Positions 25,640 to 34,213 of a stretch of 64,000 nt of DNA are shown here, piece by piece. The notes under the pieces were generated by a model that saw only the letters and a list, made by a program, of their open reading frames with translations, had not been told where the DNA came from and ran no database searches. The stretch is taken from assembly GCA_024278455.1 (NCBI GenBank), contig JAJRTE010000040.1, forward strand, positions 1 through 64,000, written 5' to 3'. The stretch's first letter is position 1. The number at the start of each line of letters is the position of its first letter. This DNA is from Myxococcota bacterium (GTDB lineage Bacteria > Myxococcota_A > UBA796 > JAJRTE01). Made by a program: the position numbers and the translations under genes.

Positions 25640-25894
25640 GAAAAGTGCGGTGCCACTCAAGGAGACGTTTGGGCGCTTGGCAGAACGTGCCAGTTGCGTC
25701 GGTTCGCCTCGAGAGTGGAGATGCACCGCGGCTCATCGCGAGCCATCTCTGTGAAGTCCGCCCGGCCGACGTTCCGGTCCGCGGATTGATCGGGGTGTTC
25801 GGGCGGAGGAGCGTGTTCGGGGCCTGGACTTGGAGGGCTTCTTCGAAGTCATGACGCCGGAGCACCGCAGGCGTCTCAAGAAGCTGCTGCATTG
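25640..25894 (+). pseudogene. possible frameshifted gene remnant
   Basis: Two plus-strand frames read like protein in succession: ASHLCEVRPADVPVRGLIG in one, and then EERVRGLDLEGFFEVMTPEH followed by RRRLKKLLH and a stop in another. A single frameshift near 25800 would join them. No start codon or family is recognised. It borders the TIR island and may be what is left of a resident gene cut by insertion. Confidence 0.35.
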
Positions 25895-25944
25895 ATTTCC
25901 TGCTGTGCCGACTGTTCGTGGGCATCGAGCCGCTTGCGTTGGCG

Positions 25945-26055
25945 CGCCTCGCCTGCACCCGGTACTTGGGTAGCTCCCGGCGAATCCTTCCTTGCCCGCC
26001 TCGCCTGCACCCGGTACCGGGGTAGCTCCCGGCGAATCCTTCCTTGCCCGCCTCG
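25945..26055. repeat. 52-bp tandem repeat, about 2.1 copies
   Basis: Units begin at 25945 and 25997, and a partial third starts at 26049, all with CGCCTCGCCTGCACCCGGTA or its start. The copies differ at three bases near the centre. The array ends inside the promoter of the thiamine operon: the -35 TTGCCC is part of the repeat. Confidence 0.8.
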
Positions 26056-26072
26056 TCCACCCGCGCTATACT
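26044..26072 (+). promoter_or_regulatory. promoter of the thi operon
   Basis: TTGCCC (26044-26049), a 17-base spacer and TATACT (26067-26072) place transcription start near 26079, immediately before the TPP riboswitch. The -35 lies in the terminal unit of a tandem repeat. Confidence 0.7.
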
Positions 26073-26084
26073 GCCGCCGTATGC

Positions 26085-26166
26085 CGTTGGGGGTGTCCTG
26101 GCCAGGATGGCGGGACTGAGAGCAGACCCCTCGAACCTGATCTGGGTCATACCAGCGTAGGGAAAC
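26085..26166 (+). promoter_or_regulatory. TPP (THI-box) riboswitch
   Basis: The conserved aptamer words appear in order: GGGGTG near 26089, CTGAGA at 26115-26120, CCTCGAACCTGATCTGGGTC, and ATACCAGCGTAGGGAA. It lies about 200 bases before thiM and just after a clear promoter, so thiamine diphosphate should lower expression of thiM-thiE. The expression platform in the 200-base leader is GC-rich and was not resolved. No obvious poly-T terminator is present, suggesting control of translation. Confidence 0.93.
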
Positions 26167-26367
26167 GGTGGAGATTCGAGCCACGCCTGGCACGGGATCG
26201 GCCCGGTCGGGTTCCCGTGCCTGGGCCGGAAGCAGGCGCCTCGCCGGGTGTGCGGCCTCGATGCGCGGTGGCGCACCCCCGTTTCTCTCCTCCCCGGCGG
26301 TACCACCACAACACGCGTCGTTTCGGCCCGATGGGATCGGAACGCGCAGCCAGCCTGGAGGCAGCCC

Positions 26368-27168
26368 ATGACGTTCCTGGAAGCCATCTGGCACGACATC
26401 GATGCGATTCGCACCAGCGCCCCGCTCGTGCACAACATTACCAACTACGTGGTCATGAATACGACCGCAAATGCCCTCCTGGCCCTCGGCGCCTCCCCGG
26501 TGATGGCCCATGCTCGTGAAGAGGTAGAGGAGATGGCAGGTATCGCGTCTTCCCTGGTCATCAACATCGGCACCTTGAGCCCGCCGTGGATCGAGGCCAT
26601 GGCCACCGCGGGCGAGACCGCGGCAAGGAGGAGGATTCCCATCGTGCTCGACCCGGTGGGCGCCGGGGCGACCACCCTGCGGACCCGCACCGCCCTTCGT
26701 CTCCTCGAGGAGGTGTCGCCGTCCATCGTGCGTGGCAATGCGTCCGAGATCCGGGCGCTGGTCTACACCGAAGCCGTTACCAAGGGTGTCGACGCCACGC
26801 ACGGTGCGGACGCGGCCCTCGACGCCGCCACTGCGCTGTCGCGGCAGCGCCGGTGCGTCGTCAGCGTCAGCGGGGAGGTGGATGCCATCGTCGGAGAGGG
26901 CAAGGTGGCTCGAGTCCACAACGGGCACCCGATGATGCCTCGAGTCACCGGGCTCGGCTGCACCGCGTCGGCCCTCACCGGCGCGTTCGCTGCGGTCAAC
27001 CCGTCACCGTTCAGCGCCGCCGTCCACGCCATGGCGGTCATGGGTGTCGCGGGCGAGATAGCGGCGGAGAAGGCAGAGGGCCCCGGCACGTTGCAGCTCC
27101 ATTTCCTGGACGTGCTCTATCGGCTCGAGCAGGACGACCTCGAGCGCGTGCGGGTGGAGGTCGCATGA
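26368..27168 (+). CDS. thiM: hydroxyethylthiazole kinase
   Basis: The product is 266 aa and phosphorylates the thiazole precursor of thiamine in salvage. The ThiM signatures are clear: PLVHNITNYVVMNTTANALL, ASPVMAHAREEVEEM, VLDPVGAGATTLR, IVRGNASEI, and the catalytic region RVTGLGCTASALTGAF (Cys within GLGC). ATG 26368 follows CTGGAGG. Its last bases overlap the thiE start (ATGA). Expression should respond to the upstream TPP riboswitch. Confidence 0.94.
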   Translation: MTFLEAIWHDIDAIRTSAPLVHNITNYVVMNTTANALLALGASPVMAHAREEVEEMAGIASSLVINIGTLSPPWIEAMATAGETAARRRIPIVLDPVGAGATTLRTRTALRLLEEVSPSIVRGNASEIRALVYTEAVTKGVDATHGADAALDAATALSRQRRCVVSVSGEVDAIVGEGKVARVHNGHPMMPRVTGLGCTASALTGAFAAVNPSPFSAAVHAMAVMGVAGEIAAEKAEGPGTLQLHFLDVLYRLEQDDLERVRVEVA

Positions 27169-27794
27169 GGAGGGCGGTGGACCTGACCCTGTACCTGGTC
27201 ACGGACCGCGAACTGTCTCGAGGGCGGCCCCTGGAGGATGTCGTGCTTGCCGCGGTCCGTGGCGGCGCGACGCTGGTGCAACTGCGGGAGAAGCATACCG
27301 GAACGCGGGACTTCGTCGCCCTGGCCCGGGCGTTGCGCGCGCGCCTCGAGCCGTTGAAAATCCCGCTCATCATCAACGACCGGGTGGACGTGGCCCTGGC
27401 GTCGGGAGCGGCCGGGGTCCACATCGGGCAGCGCGACATGGCCTACCCGGACGCCCGGCGGCTGATGGGTCCCGGCGCGATCATCGGCCTGTCGGTGGAA
27501 ACCCCGGAACAGGCGGCGGAAGCGGCCCGCCTGGACGTGGACTACCTGGGTGTCAGCCCGGTTTTCTCCACCCCGACCAAGACCGACACCACCACGGAAT
27601 GGGGGATCGAGGGCCTTGCGAACCTGGCTCGAGTCTCCCCGCACCCCCTGGTGGCCATCGGGGGCATCAACGCGACCAACGCGAGAGCGGTCGCCGCTGC
27701 GGGAGCTGCCGGTATCGCCGTGGTGTCCGCGATCTGTGCAGCCGTCGACCCGGAGGCGGCCGCGCGGGAGCTGCGCGTCCTGTTCGGGAAATGA
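27165..27794 (+). CDS. thiE: thiamine-phosphate synthase
   Basis: The product is 209 aa and joins hydroxymethylpyrimidine diphosphate to thiazole phosphate. Signatures: LYLVTDRELSRGRPLEDVV, VQLREKHTGTRDFV, PLIINDRVDVALASGAAGVH, the phosphate loop VDYLGVSPVFSTPTKTDT, and VAIGGINATNA. It reads through ATGA from thiM. The stop is followed by 75 bases before thiL. Confidence 0.94.
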   Translation: MRRAVDLTLYLVTDRELSRGRPLEDVVLAAVRGGATLVQLREKHTGTRDFVALARALRARLEPLKIPLIINDRVDVALASGAAGVHIGQRDMAYPDARRLMGPGAIIGLSVETPEQAAEAARLDVDYLGVSPVFSTPTKTDTTTEWGIEGLANLARVSPHPLVAIGGINATNARAVAAAGAAGIAVVSAICAAVDPEAAARELRVLFGK

Positions 27795-27869
27795 CCCGCG
27801 TGGAGGTGTCCCGGGCTCGTTTCGAGGCATGACTCCGGCGGTCCGGGACCGTGACAGGGGGAAAGACGG

Positions 27870-28883
27870 ATGAGCGAACGGTACCTCGGCGAGATCGGGG
27901 AGTTCGGGTTGATCGATCGTCTGGATCGCGCTTTCCCGGCGCCGCCCGGCGTCGTGGGGATCGGGGACGATTGCGCGGTCCTGCCCGGCCCCGGCGGTGT
28001 CGCCAGGCTCGTCACCACCGACATGCTGGTGGAGGACATCCACTTTCTGCGAGACCGGATTCCTCCCGGCGACCTGGGTTACAAATCCCTGGCCGTCAAC
28101 CTGAGCGACATCGCGGCCATGGGCGGTACCCCGGCGGAAGCCTACCTGTCCCTGGCGCTTCCCCGCGACACGGAACTGGCCTGGCTCGACGCCTTCTTCG
28201 ACGGCATGCTCGAGCTGGCCGGCGCCCAAAGCGTGTCCCTGCTCGGCGGGGACACCACACGCTCGCCAGGGCCGATCATCGTCAACGTCGTGGTGATAGG
28301 AGAGGTGCTCGAGGCCAGCGTCCGCCGGAGGAGCAGCGGGCGGCCGGGGGACCTGCTGTGCGTCACCGGGCTTCTCGGCGAATCCGCCGCCGGACTCCGC
28401 GCCCTCCTGGACCGCCCCGACCCCGACCCCGACCCCGACCTCGAGGCGCTCGTCCGTTGCCACCATCGGCCTCGACCGCACCTGGCCGAAGGCCGGTGGC
28501 TCGCCCGGCAGCCCGGCGTTCGTGCGATGATGGACGTGTCCGACGGCATCGACTCCGATATCCGCCGGATCCTCGAGCGGTCCAGGTGCGGTGCGGTGGT
28601 GGAACTCGACCACCTTCCGCTGTCGGACAGGCTGCGCCGTGTCTGCGCGCGACGCGGATGGGACCCGGTCGAGTCGGCCTGTACCGGCGGCGAGGACTAC
28701 TGCTTGCTGGTATCGGTCGCCCCGGACGCCTGGCCGCAGGTCAGGGTAGGGTTCGAGCAGGCTTTCGGCAGGCCGCTACATGCCATCGGCATGCTGGACC
28801 AGGATGCCGGCAGGCTCCGCTATCTCTCGAAGGGAAAGCCGGTGTCGCTTCGCGCCGGGGGCTATGACCATTTCGGCGCGTGA
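27870..28883 (+). CDS. thiL: thiamine-monophosphate kinase
   Basis: The product is 337 aa; it converts thiamine phosphate to the diphosphate cofactor. Signatures: GIGDDCAVL, TTDMLVEDIHF, AVNLSDIAAMGG, SLLGGDTTRS, MMDVSDGIDSDI and CTGGEDYCLL. A short run of GACCCC units (about 28417-28440) encodes a PDPDPDPD loop between the two halves and is prone to slippage in whole residues of two. It completes the thiM-thiE-thiL set; genes for the precursors (thiC, thiG, thiS) are not in the window. Confidence 0.94.
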   Translation: MSERYLGEIGEFGLIDRLDRAFPAPPGVVGIGDDCAVLPGPGGVARLVTTDMLVEDIHFLRDRIPPGDLGYKSLAVNLSDIAAMGGTPAEAYLSLALPRDTELAWLDAFFDGMLELAGAQSVSLLGGDTTRSPGPIIVNVVVIGEVLEASVRRRSSGRPGDLLCVTGLLGESAAGLRALLDRPDPDPDPDLEALVRCHHRPRPHLAEGRWLARQPGVRAMMDVSDGIDSDIRRILERSRCGAVVELDHLPLSDRLRRVCARRGWDPVESACTGGEDYCLLVSVAPDAWPQVRVGFEQAFGRPLHAIGMLDQDAGRLRYLSKGKPVSLRAGGYDHFGA

Positions 28884-28977
28884 TGTACCGGCGTCGTCGC
28901 CCCGCAAGGAGGCTTGCCCGCCCGGCATGATGGACCAGGATGCGGTCGCGCAGCGCGTACTCGACCATGCAGCGCAG

Positions 28978-29078
28978 TTGCATTCCGATTCCTGCCTGCC
29001 GCGAATGGGTCGCATGCTTTCTCACGCGAGGAGGTAGCCCGGTTGTATTCCGATTCCTGCCTGCCGCGAATGGGTCGC
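28978..29078. repeat. two 36-bp direct repeats, 65 bp apart
   Basis: 28978-29013 and 29043-29078 agree except for one base (C or T after the initial TTG). The unit contains GATTCCTGCCTGCCGCGAAT. The flanking bases 28884-29224 hold no gene. The opening TTGCATTCC is shared with the 42-bp repeat at 19122. Confidence 0.75.
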
Positions 29079-29224
29079 GGAGGCAGACAGGCGCGCTCCC
29101 CGCGCGCCAGGCCAGGAACCCTCATCGAGCTTGGGATCGCGGTCGACACCCGTGGTTCCATGGTCACGGCGACCGGTGCGGTGATTCGGGGTGATGCAGA
29201 TTCACCGATTCTTGCTTGAGCCAT

Positions 29225-29632
29225 CCGCGCTGTCCAGAACCTGAGTCGTTTCACGGCGAACCGAGGCCGGTGAAACAAAGTCACCCCAGGTTCCACGCCG
29301 GAAACGCCCTGGAAGGCGGGAGCCACAGCCTATCTGAAGCGGATTCCATCCCGGACCGACTACGACGCAAGAGGAGGAGAAAGCAGACTGCAGGTAGACA
29401 AGCGGCACGCCACGCACGACGTTGGCACCGGGACCGGTCTGCTCGTCCCCCGTCGAACCCCATTCGATCGCACCTAATCGCCCATCCAACCGGCAGCCTC
29501 GCGCCCACGCACGCAGCTCTCTTGACCGCACGGGGCGCGGGGACCCGCTCGCAGCCTCAAGATCCCCGGAAGCACGGACCCGCAAGTACTCCCATCTCTC
29601 CAAAAACCCTAGCAGCGCGGATTGCTCATCTC
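29225..29632. repeat. dispersed ~400-bp non-coding repeat, copy B
   Basis: Same orientation and extent as copy A at 133-535, with an invariant 72-bp block at 29403-29474. The left hairpin arms here are GTTTCACGGC and GCCGGTGAAAC, keeping the stem through an A-U pair where copy A has G-U. Left of it stand other short repeats; right of it begins a TPR gene. The two copies share no flanking sequence or target-site duplication that I can see. Confidence 0.8.
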
Positions 29633-29796
29633 AGGTTGCGATTCTCCCTGGATGGCGTATGATGGTGAGGAGAGGCCACGTCTCCGGGGTGCCGGGTTCC
29701 GGACTGGCCCGGGAGGCGCGGGGAGCATGGTTGTGGCCCGGGGCTTGGGGCCGTGTCCCGGCCAGTGGTGGCCTTCCGGATCCACAGGGAGCCGTG

Positions 29797-30612
29797 GTGG
29801 GCGAACTCGATCAGGCACTTTTCGAGATCACGCGCCGCTTCGCCGAAGGTGACATCGATGGCGCCTTCGCGTGGATGGCGGACCTGGAGCGTGAATGCGA
29901 GACCGATAGGCAGCGCGCGCAGGTCATGGCCAGGTACGCGAGCCTGTTCCACTTGCTGGATCTTCGAGACGAGGGGCTTGCCGCGATCGCGCGGGCGCTC
30001 GCCCTGGATCCCTGCAATCCTCGAGCGCGCTACTTGAACGCCGTCCAGTTCATGATCGATGAACGGTGGGACGAGGCGATCACGGAGTTGAACAGGGCTG
30101 CACGCTACTATCCACCCGACGACAGCGAGCACCTTGCCGAAGTATATGGGAACCTGTCCTACTGTTGGGACCAGTTGGGGGACACCGGGCGGGCCGAGAT
30201 GTACGAGGAGATTTGCGCCGACCTCGACCCTGACGGAATGCCGGCGCCGGAGGCGCAGCCTCGAGGTGCGTGGCCGGACGGATTCGAGGTCCCCGTGGAA
30301 ATGTCGCCCTTCCGCGAGGGCGAGGGAGGGGGGGGCGACGGCGATGCGTCCTCGGCATCCGGCGCTGGTGTCACCGGCTCAGAGTTGATTGACGAGATGG
30401 TGAGGGACCTGATGCCGAAGGCGCGAAGGCGTTCGTGCCGCCGGCAGCGTACCGCGAAGAAGGCCCGTGCCGGCGCCAGGCTCCGGGGGGCGGAGGGTGA
30501 TGGCAACCTGGCCGTGCCGGAGAAGGCGCCCGGACGGGGGGCGGGCGTTCGGCCTTCGCCCCGCCGCAAGCAGCACCGTTCCATCGGCCGGGGTCGAAAT
30601 CCACGTTCATGA
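29797..30612 (+). CDS. TPR-like protein with basic C-terminal tail
   Basis: The product is 271 aa from GTG 29797 (another GTG lies at 29794, and the frame is open further left, so the start is uncertain; AGGGAG precedes it). Residues 5-140 contain tandem helix pairs of TPR type: RDEGLAAIARALALDPCNPR, YLNAVQFMIDERWDEAITE, HLAEVYGNLSYCWDQLGDT. The last 80 residues are Arg/Lys-rich (KARRRSCRRQRTAKKARAGA) and could bind nucleic acid. The role is unknown. Confidence 0.65.
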   Translation: MGELDQALFEITRRFAEGDIDGAFAWMADLERECETDRQRAQVMARYASLFHLLDLRDEGLAAIARALALDPCNPRARYLNAVQFMIDERWDEAITELNRAARYYPPDDSEHLAEVYGNLSYCWDQLGDTGRAEMYEEICADLDPDGMPAPEAQPRGAWPDGFEVPVEMSPFREGEGGGGDGDASSASGAGVTGSELIDEMVRDLMPKARRRSCRRQRTAKKARAGARLRGAEGDGNLAVPEKAPGRGAGVRPSPRRKQHRSIGRGRNPRS

Positions 30613-30645
30613 CCTGGGCTCGCCGCTTCGGAAGCGTTATCTGCT

Positions 30646-30673
30646 TTGTTTCTCGCCCCGATGCCGCTATAAC
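30646..30673 (+). promoter_or_regulatory. promoter candidate for the SH3-domain gene
   Basis: TTGTTT (30646-30651), 16 bases, TATAAC (30668-30673). The ATG of the SH3 gene follows 57 bases later. Confidence 0.45.
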
Positions 30674-30729
30674 ACCCGCGGAAGTGATCGAGCCATCGAC
30701 CAGCCGAATGGGATGAGGAGCAACGGATC

Positions 30730-31098
30730 ATGAAGAGATGTCTCGTCGTGCTGCTTTCATGGATGTACGTGTGCAGCCTGCCGGTGACCGCGTTCGCCGC
30801 GGAGTACCTCTACATCACCGAAGACACGCAGGCCCGCAGGTTTTCCGATACCGAGACCCCCGTCAGCGGCGAAGTCGGCGCCGGTGCCCGGGTCGAAGTC
30901 GTGTACCGGCTCGACAGTTGGATTCGCGTTCGACTGCCCGGAATGGCCGGATTCGGATGGGTCCCTGCGGACAAGACGACCACCGAGGCACCGGAAAACG
31001 CGGGCGAAGGTTCGGAGCCGCCGCCGCCCGGTGCGGGCACCCTGACACCGGAACAGAGAAAGCAGCTCGAGGACGCCCTGAAGAACCTGGGCAGGTAG
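30730..31098 (+). CDS. exported small SH3-domain protein
   Basis: The product is 122 aa. A signal peptide (LVVLLSWMYVCSLPVTAFAA, cleavage near 24) precedes a bacterial SH3 domain (28-82: YLYITEDTQARRFSDTETP, GARVEVVYRLDSWIRVRLPG, GWVPADKTT). A Pro-rich linker leads to a short helix (LTPEQRKQLEDALKNLGR). Bacterial SH3 domains commonly bind peptidoglycan. ATG 30730 is preceded by GATGAGGAG. It stands alone between the TPR and peptidase genes. Confidence 0.72.
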   Translation: MKRCLVVLLSWMYVCSLPVTAFAAEYLYITEDTQARRFSDTETPVSGEVGAGARVEVVYRLDSWIRVRLPGMAGFGWVPADKTTTEAPENAGEGSEPPPPGAGTLTPEQRKQLEDALKNLGR

Positions 31099-31321
31099 GA
31101 GCGTGCGGGCGAGGATGACGTGCGGGCGTGACTCGAGGGTCCGCTCGAGGCTGCCGCCGGCCCGGGGTCCAGGTGTGCAGCCATGTCGAATCTCCTGGGC
31201 TTGATCACGCGGTGAGCCGGGGAGCGTCCCGGCATTTCCGCCGCGCTTTCGAACCAATCGCCGTTTCATGCGTTTGCGTGAAGATACCAGTGAAGTACCC
31301 AACACGAGGAGAGGGCATGGT

Positions 31322-32722
31322 ATGAAGCAGATGAGAGCCAGCACATGGCTGCTTGCCGTCCTGGCATTGACCGGATGTGCGACGGCGACACAAGAAGCGA
31401 AGATTGCACCGGCTGAGCGGAGCGAAGTCGCGCCCCGGCAGCCACGGGTGGACGTGCAGCAGTTCACCCTGGACAACGGACTACGCGTGATCATATCGGA
31501 GCGGCACGACGCTCCTGTGTTCGCCCTTGCGGTGACCTACAACGTGGGCTCGAGGAACGAGCCTGAAGGCAAGACCGGGTATGCCCACCTGTTCGAGCAC
31601 ATGATGTTCCAGGGATCGGAGAACGTGGGCAAGGCGGAGCATTTCATCTTGATCTCCAACAACGGGGGGCAGATGAACGGCTCTACCAGTTTCGATCGGA
31701 CCAACTACTTCGAGACGTTGCCCGCCAACCAGCTCGAGCTGGGGTTGTTTCTCGAGTCCGACCGCATGCGTTCCCTGGCCATCACGCAGGAGAACCTGGA
31801 CAACCAGCGCGAGGCGGTCAAGGAAGAACGTCGGATGCGCTATGACAACCGTCCCTACGGAACGGTGATGGAGCGCCTCATCGGCCTGACGTTCGACAAC
31901 TTCGCCTACAAGCATTCCACCATCGGGTCCATGGAAGACCTCGATGCCGCCACCATCGACGATATCAAGGAGTTCTTCCGGCTCTACTACGCCCCCAACA
32001 ACGCCGTCCTCACCCTGGTAGGGGACGTGGACACCACCAGCGCGCTTGAGCTGGTCAAGCAGTACTTCGGCGACATTCCGTCACAGCCGACCCCACCGGC
32101 GCCCGATCTTACCGAGCCTATCAACAAGGGCGAGCGGCGTGACACGTTCCATGACCCCCTGGCCCCGATGGCGCGGATCGATATGATGTATCCCACCGTG
32201 CCCGGCGGTCAAGACGACACCTATCCGCTCGAGATGATCGCGCAGGTCCTGGGAGGCGGCGAAGGTTCTCGTCTGTACCAGAGGTTGGTCAAGGAGAAGC
32301 AACTCGCCGTGGCCGCCCATGCGTTCGTTCTCGAGAACCGTGGCGCCTTCACCTTGTGGGTTTTGGCCATCGTCGCCCCGGGAAAGGACCCCGGCGAGGT
32401 CGAGGCGGTCATCAACGACGAGATTGCCAGGATTCAGACCGAGTCCATCTCATCCGAGGAGCTGAGCCGTGCCAAGACCCGTGTCCGTTCCCAGCTCATC
32501 GACTGGCTCGGGACCTGTGCCTACACGGCGATAGTGATCGGCGATGTCACAACGCAGTATGACGACCCGGAACTCGTCAACAAGTGGCCGGCATTGTACC
32601 AGGCCGTCACGCTCGAGGACGTCCAGCGTGTGGCGGCGACCTACCTGAACCCCACGAACCGCGGTGTGCTGGTTACCGTACCGGCGAGTTCGGAGCAAGG
32701 CGCCCCGGGTGCGAACGAGTAG
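31322..32722 (+). CDS. M16 zinc peptidase, catalytic partner (lipoprotein)
   Basis: The product is 466 aa. A lipobox (LALTGC, Cys19) targets it to the envelope. The inverted zinc motif HLFEH is at 89-93, with the distal Glu near 168 (AVKEERRM). The second half repeats the M16 fold without zinc ligands. It belongs to the M16B processing-peptidase group and is followed after 15 bases by a second M16 gene that lacks the motif, the usual active/inactive pair. It likely degrades or processes peptides in the periplasm. Confidence 0.9.
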   Translation: MKQMRASTWLLAVLALTGCATATQEAKIAPAERSEVAPRQPRVDVQQFTLDNGLRVIISERHDAPVFALAVTYNVGSRNEPEGKTGYAHLFEHMMFQGSENVGKAEHFILISNNGGQMNGSTSFDRTNYFETLPANQLELGLFLESDRMRSLAITQENLDNQREAVKEERRMRYDNRPYGTVMERLIGLTFDNFAYKHSTIGSMEDLDAATIDDIKEFFRLYYAPNNAVLTLVGDVDTTSALELVKQYFGDIPSQPTPPAPDLTEPINKGERRDTFHDPLAPMARIDMMYPTVPGGQDDTYPLEMIAQVLGGGEGSRLYQRLVKEKQLAVAAHAFVLENRGAFTLWVLAIVAPGKDPGEVEAVINDEIARIQTESISSEELSRAKTRVRSQLIDWLGTCAYTAIVIGDVTTQYDDPELVNKWPALYQAVTLEDVQRVAATYLNPTNRGVLVTVPASSEQGAPGANE

Positions 32723-32737
32723 AGGAGGAGACCACTC

Positions 32738-34213
32738 ATGCGAATTCATGTTACCACGTGTTGTGCGTTGCTCCTGACCGCTGCCGTCACCGGTACGGCC
32801 GTCGCCCAGGGGGTTGGCGGTGAAGACCACACCAGTTCCCGGGCGGGCGCGGTCATCAAGAACCGGGCGCCGGTCAACGACGAGGTGCTTCAAGTCGAGT
32901 TTCCGCGCCCGGCGGAAACGACGCTCAGCAACGGCATGCAGGTGCTGGTCCTCGAGGACCATTTCCTGCCCAAGGTGCTGTTCCAGATCCTGATTCCCCA
33001 CGGCAGCCTCGATGACCCGGAAGACATGCCGGGCATGGCCAGCTTCACCGCGGACTTGCTCTCCGAAGGCGCGGGCGACTACTCCAGCGTCGATATAGCC
33101 AACCGCCTGGACAGCATGGGCGCTTCCTTTTCCGCCGAAGCCGCTTTCGGATCGGAAATCACCCAGATTCGGATCTCGGGCCTGGCAGAACACACTCGAG
33201 GTATCGTGGCCCTGTTCGCCACACTGGTCCTCGACCCGACCTTCCCGCGGGAGGAGGTGAACAAGTACAAGACACGGGAGACGGCCGCATTGCAGCAACT
33301 CCGCACACGGCCCCGCTTCCTCGCCAAAGAGAGGTTGATGAGAGCACTGTACGACGGCCACCCCGCCGCCGTCACAGCGCCGACCGCCGAATCCTTGGCC
33401 GCCATACGGACCGAGACCCTGAAGCAGTTCCACGATACCTACTATCTGCCCAACGGAGCCATCCTCGCTGTCACCGGCGATGTCAACTTCGACGAGATCG
33501 TCTCGATGCTCGAGGAGACCTTCGGGGGGTGGCAACCTGGGGAAGCACCCGCGCACCCCTCACCCGAAATCGTTCCCAACGCCAGTGTCGCCATCGACCT
33601 GGTGGACCGCCCGAATTCCGTGCAGACGACCTTGAAGCTCGGCAACGTGGGTATCATGCGTACCGACCCGGACTACGTGGCGATCAACGTCCTCAACCAG
33701 GTCCTGGGCGCCAACGCCAGCTCGAGGCTCTTCCTGAAGCTCCGGGAGGAGAAAGGATACACCTACGGCGCCTACAGCCACTTCAATGCCGTCAGCTTTC
33801 CCGGACCATGGTATGCCGGGGCGGACGTACGCACCGAGGTGACCGGCGACGCGCTCACCGAGTTCCTTTCCGAACTCCAGAAGATGATCGACACACCCGT
33901 GCCCGAGGATGAACTCCAGAACGCCAAGCGTGCCATCATCGCCCGGTTCGCCTTGTCCCTCGAGCGCCCCGAAGTCCTTGCCGCCAGGGCGGTCGAACTG
34001 AAGTACTATGGCCTCCCCCAGGACTACTGGGACAACTACCCGGCGGCCGTCGCGGCCGTGACCGCGGAAGATATCCAGCGCCTGGCCGCAAAGTACCTGG
34101 ATACGAGCAAGTTGCGTATCGTCGCCGTGGGCGACGGTGCCACGATCCTGGACGTCCTCAAGACCTTCGGACCCGTCACTCGCTACGAGGCCGGTGGTGC
34201 GGTTGCGGAGTAG
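32738..34213 (+). CDS. M16 peptidase-like protein, non-catalytic partner
   Basis: The product is 491 aa with a signal peptide (CCALLLTAAVTGTAVAQ). Where the active partner has HLFEH, this one has MASFTADLL, so zinc cannot be bound. The C-terminal half has the R/Y pair region typical of M16 (SSRLFLKLREEKGYTYGAYS). In M16B heterodimers such a subunit supplies the substrate-binding half. Its last 38 bases overlap the 3' end of modC on the other strand, a convergent overlap. Confidence 0.88.
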   Translation: MRIHVTTCCALLLTAAVTGTAVAQGVGGEDHTSSRAGAVIKNRAPVNDEVLQVEFPRPAETTLSNGMQVLVLEDHFLPKVLFQILIPHGSLDDPEDMPGMASFTADLLSEGAGDYSSVDIANRLDSMGASFSAEAAFGSEITQIRISGLAEHTRGIVALFATLVLDPTFPREEVNKYKTRETAALQQLRTRPRFLAKERLMRALYDGHPAAVTAPTAESLAAIRTETLKQFHDTYYLPNGAILAVTGDVNFDEIVSMLEETFGGWQPGEAPAHPSPEIVPNASVAIDLVDRPNSVQTTLKLGNVGIMRTDPDYVAINVLNQVLGANASSRLFLKLREEKGYTYGAYSHFNAVSFPGPWYAGADVRTEVTGDALTEFLSELQKMIDTPVPEDELQNAKRAIIARFALSLERPEVLAARAVELKYYGLPQDYWDNYPAAVAAVTAEDIQRLAAKYLDTSKLRIVAVGDGATILDVLKTFGPVTRYEAGGAVAE

